From: Poriferisphaera corsica
Lineage (GTDB): Bacteria > Planctomycetota > Phycisphaerae > Phycisphaerales > Phycisphaeraceae
DNA length: 64,000 bases
Direction of reading: 5' to 3'
Assembly: GCF_007747445.1 (NCBI RefSeq)
Contig: NZ_CP036425.1
Span: 3,580,175 to 3,644,174, forward strand
The notes beneath the pieces are model-generated. The model ran no database searches. It worked only from the letters and a program-made list of their open reading frames with translations, and was not told the origin of the DNA. Shown piece by piece: positions 62,775-64,000 of the stretch. A program made the translations under genes and the position numbers. Positions within the stretch are counted from its first letter, which is position 1. The number at the start of each line of letters is the position of its first letter.

Positions 62775-64000
62775 TTATGCGTCAACTGGATGTTTGTCGA
62801 GCCAGCCAAGAAGTGTGATGACGGCGTAGATCATGCTGCGTGAATCTTTGCGGCCAGACTGTAGCTTTGCATACCGGCGTTTGATTTCTTTACTGTTGAG
62901 GAATGGGGCGATCTGCTCGCAACGATCGACCCAATCGGCGGTAACTTCTTTCCACTCCGTGGTCATGAAGTCATAGATTGGAACGGAGAAGCCATGCTTT
63001 GGACGATCCCACACTTCACGAGGAAGATATTTGTCGGCGAGTTTTTTGAGAACAGGCTTGAGGTTATCTTCACTTAAACCCGAAGCGGCAACACGGTGCA
63101 TGAGAACCTCGTCCGTGACGGGGTTGCCCAGCATTGGCACACGTACTTCAAGGCTAAAATCCATTGAAGCACGATCAGTTTTCGTGAGGTAATCGTCGGA
63201 TAGATATTTATGGAGGTCAGCACGCATCAGTGCATCAGTATCGATCGGATCTGCGAAAGATGCGGCGAGATCGACCCAGTGCTTCATGGTATCTTTCAGG
63301 TCGGCATGGCGGATGGAATCATTCGTTAGGAATTGATACATATCCTTGCGTGTGCCTTTGAAAGGCCCGAGCTTTGTGTGATTCCAGATGAGCCGATCTT
63401 TCCCAAACAATGCTCGCCTGCGAAGTGAGCCGGGGACGAGATTTAGATCTGCAAGTGATTTAATCAGCTTATTTGCTGCAGTTGGAGGAAACATGTCTTC
63501 TGTTTCCAGATATCTGGGATAGCCACAGAAAATTTCATCACCGCCATCACCCGCGATCGCGACGGTCACATATTGTTGCATGTGTGAGCAAAGTTTGCGT
63601 AATGGGAGGTATGCTGAATCGGCGAAGGGTTGATCGAGATTTTGGATCGATTCGACAAAGAAATCCTGCGTCATATCCTTCGCATTAATCTCAGTGTGCT
63701 CGGTTTGAAGTAAATCGGCAACTTGTTTCGCGTACTTTGCTTCGTCATACCCTTTACGCGCAAAGGGAAAAGTCATGGTGAATGTTTTGACTTTTTCTGT
63801 GCGTTTGCTTTCTTTGTATGCACGGGTCATGTAATGAACCATGAGCGATGAATCAATGCCGCCGGAAAGGAATACACCAACGGGGACATCGGCAACAAGC
63901 TGACGTTTAACGGATTCATAGAGCGCATGATCGGTTATTTCGACGAGTTCATCGAGCGTTAAATCTTGAGCTGGATCCGCGTGAGGGATTGACCAGAAAG
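62775..64000 (-). CDS. asnB: Asparagine synthase (glutamine-hydrolysing), 5' end beyond the window
   Basis: The synthetase domain of an AsnB-type amidotransferase. The PP-loop SGGIDSS is encoded just upstream of position 63842, in a frame open to the window edge, with YW-type linker residues before it (FWSIPHADPAQDLTLDEL). Downstream are IAGDGGDEIFCGYPRY and DYLTKTDRASMDFSLEVRVP, followed by PKHGFSVPI. The N-terminal glutaminase domain would lie past base 64000. In glycan clusters such genes often amidate a sugar acid or make asparagine for the pathway. Confidence 0.93.
   Translation of the reverse strand, partial: FWSIPHADPAQDLTLDELVEITDHALYESVKRQLVADVPVGVFLSGGIDSSLMVHYMTRAYKESKRTEKVKTFTMTFPFARKGYDEAKYAKQVADLLQTEHTEINAKDMTQDFFVESIQNLDQPFADSAYLPLRKLCSHMQQYVTVAIAGDGGDEIFCGYPRYLETEDMFPPTAANKLIKSLADLNLVPGSLRRRALFGKDRLIWNHTKLGPFKGTRKDMYQFLTNDSIRHADLKDTMKHWVDLAASFADPIDTDALMRADLHKYLSDDYLTKTDRASMDFSLEVRVPMLGNPVTDEVLMHRVAASGLSEDNLKPVLKKLADKYLPREVWDRPKHGFSVPIYDFMTTEWKEVTADWVDRCEQIAPFLNSKEIKRRYAKLQSGRKDSRSMIYAVITLLGWLDKHPVDA

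Overview
The window reads as a chromosome segment of a planctomycete, most likely class Phycisphaerae. The grounds are an alternative complex III (ActABCDEF) joined to a caa3-type oxidase, a PEP-CTERM protein, a DUF1570 gluzincin, a dehydroquinate dehydratase-shikimate dehydrogenase fusion and moderate GC. That assignment is inference from gene content; no rRNA or marker phylogeny is available here. I saw no tRNA, rRNA, CRISPR array, insertion sequence or phage genes. Layout: 0-9.5 kb holds a BCCT transporter, two tandem ScpB-like crotonases, a cation efflux protein, a secreted Cys-rich peptide, a GyrI-like protein beside an AraC/GyrI regulator, and an orphan ABC ATPase. 9.7-15.4 kb is an amino-acid catabolism block: alanine dehydrogenase with an Lrp/AsnC regulator, a DUF1338 (2-oxoadipate dioxygenase-like) enzyme, and AstD plus AstA of the arginine succinyltransferase route. 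16.0-19.9 kb is a three-gene TadE/TadG-like operon without any Tad secretion machinery. 20-36 kb is one long minus-strand respiratory cluster: actA-actB-actC-actD-actE-actF, a small membrane protein, a Sco copper chaperone, then caa3 oxidase subunits II, I, III and IV and a second subunit III-like gene. Quinol oxidised by alternative complex III would feed the cytochrome c domain of the A2-type oxidase, and Sco would help metallate CuA. 37-54 kb carries housekeeping and hypothetical genes: a SurA/PpiC-like lipoprotein, YraN, AroDE, DUF1015, a FlaR-like NTPase, PgeF, a DUF1570 protease, an HscA-like Hsp70, a QueD-like protein and a purine permease. 55-64 kb has a minimal PEP-CTERM protein, two esterase-like lipoproteins, TatD, an NlpC/P60-like secreted protein and the start of a surface-glycan block (two glycosyltransferases, an LPS-kinase-like protein, asparagine synthase). 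Unexplained structure: a 53-bp C-rich dispersed repeat lies in frame inside the Hsp70 gene and recurs at the end of the QueD-like gene. That QueD-like gene also contains a 12-copy 9-bp minisatellite. A 125-bp palindromic element is tandemly duplicated at 4.1 kb. Stem-loops occupy nearly every wide gap of the respiratory cluster. A short gene of 57 codons with its own terminator sits at 41.5 kb. The G-versus-C strand skew flips sharply at about 54.25 kb regardless of gene direction, and drifts the other way between about 20 and 27 kb.
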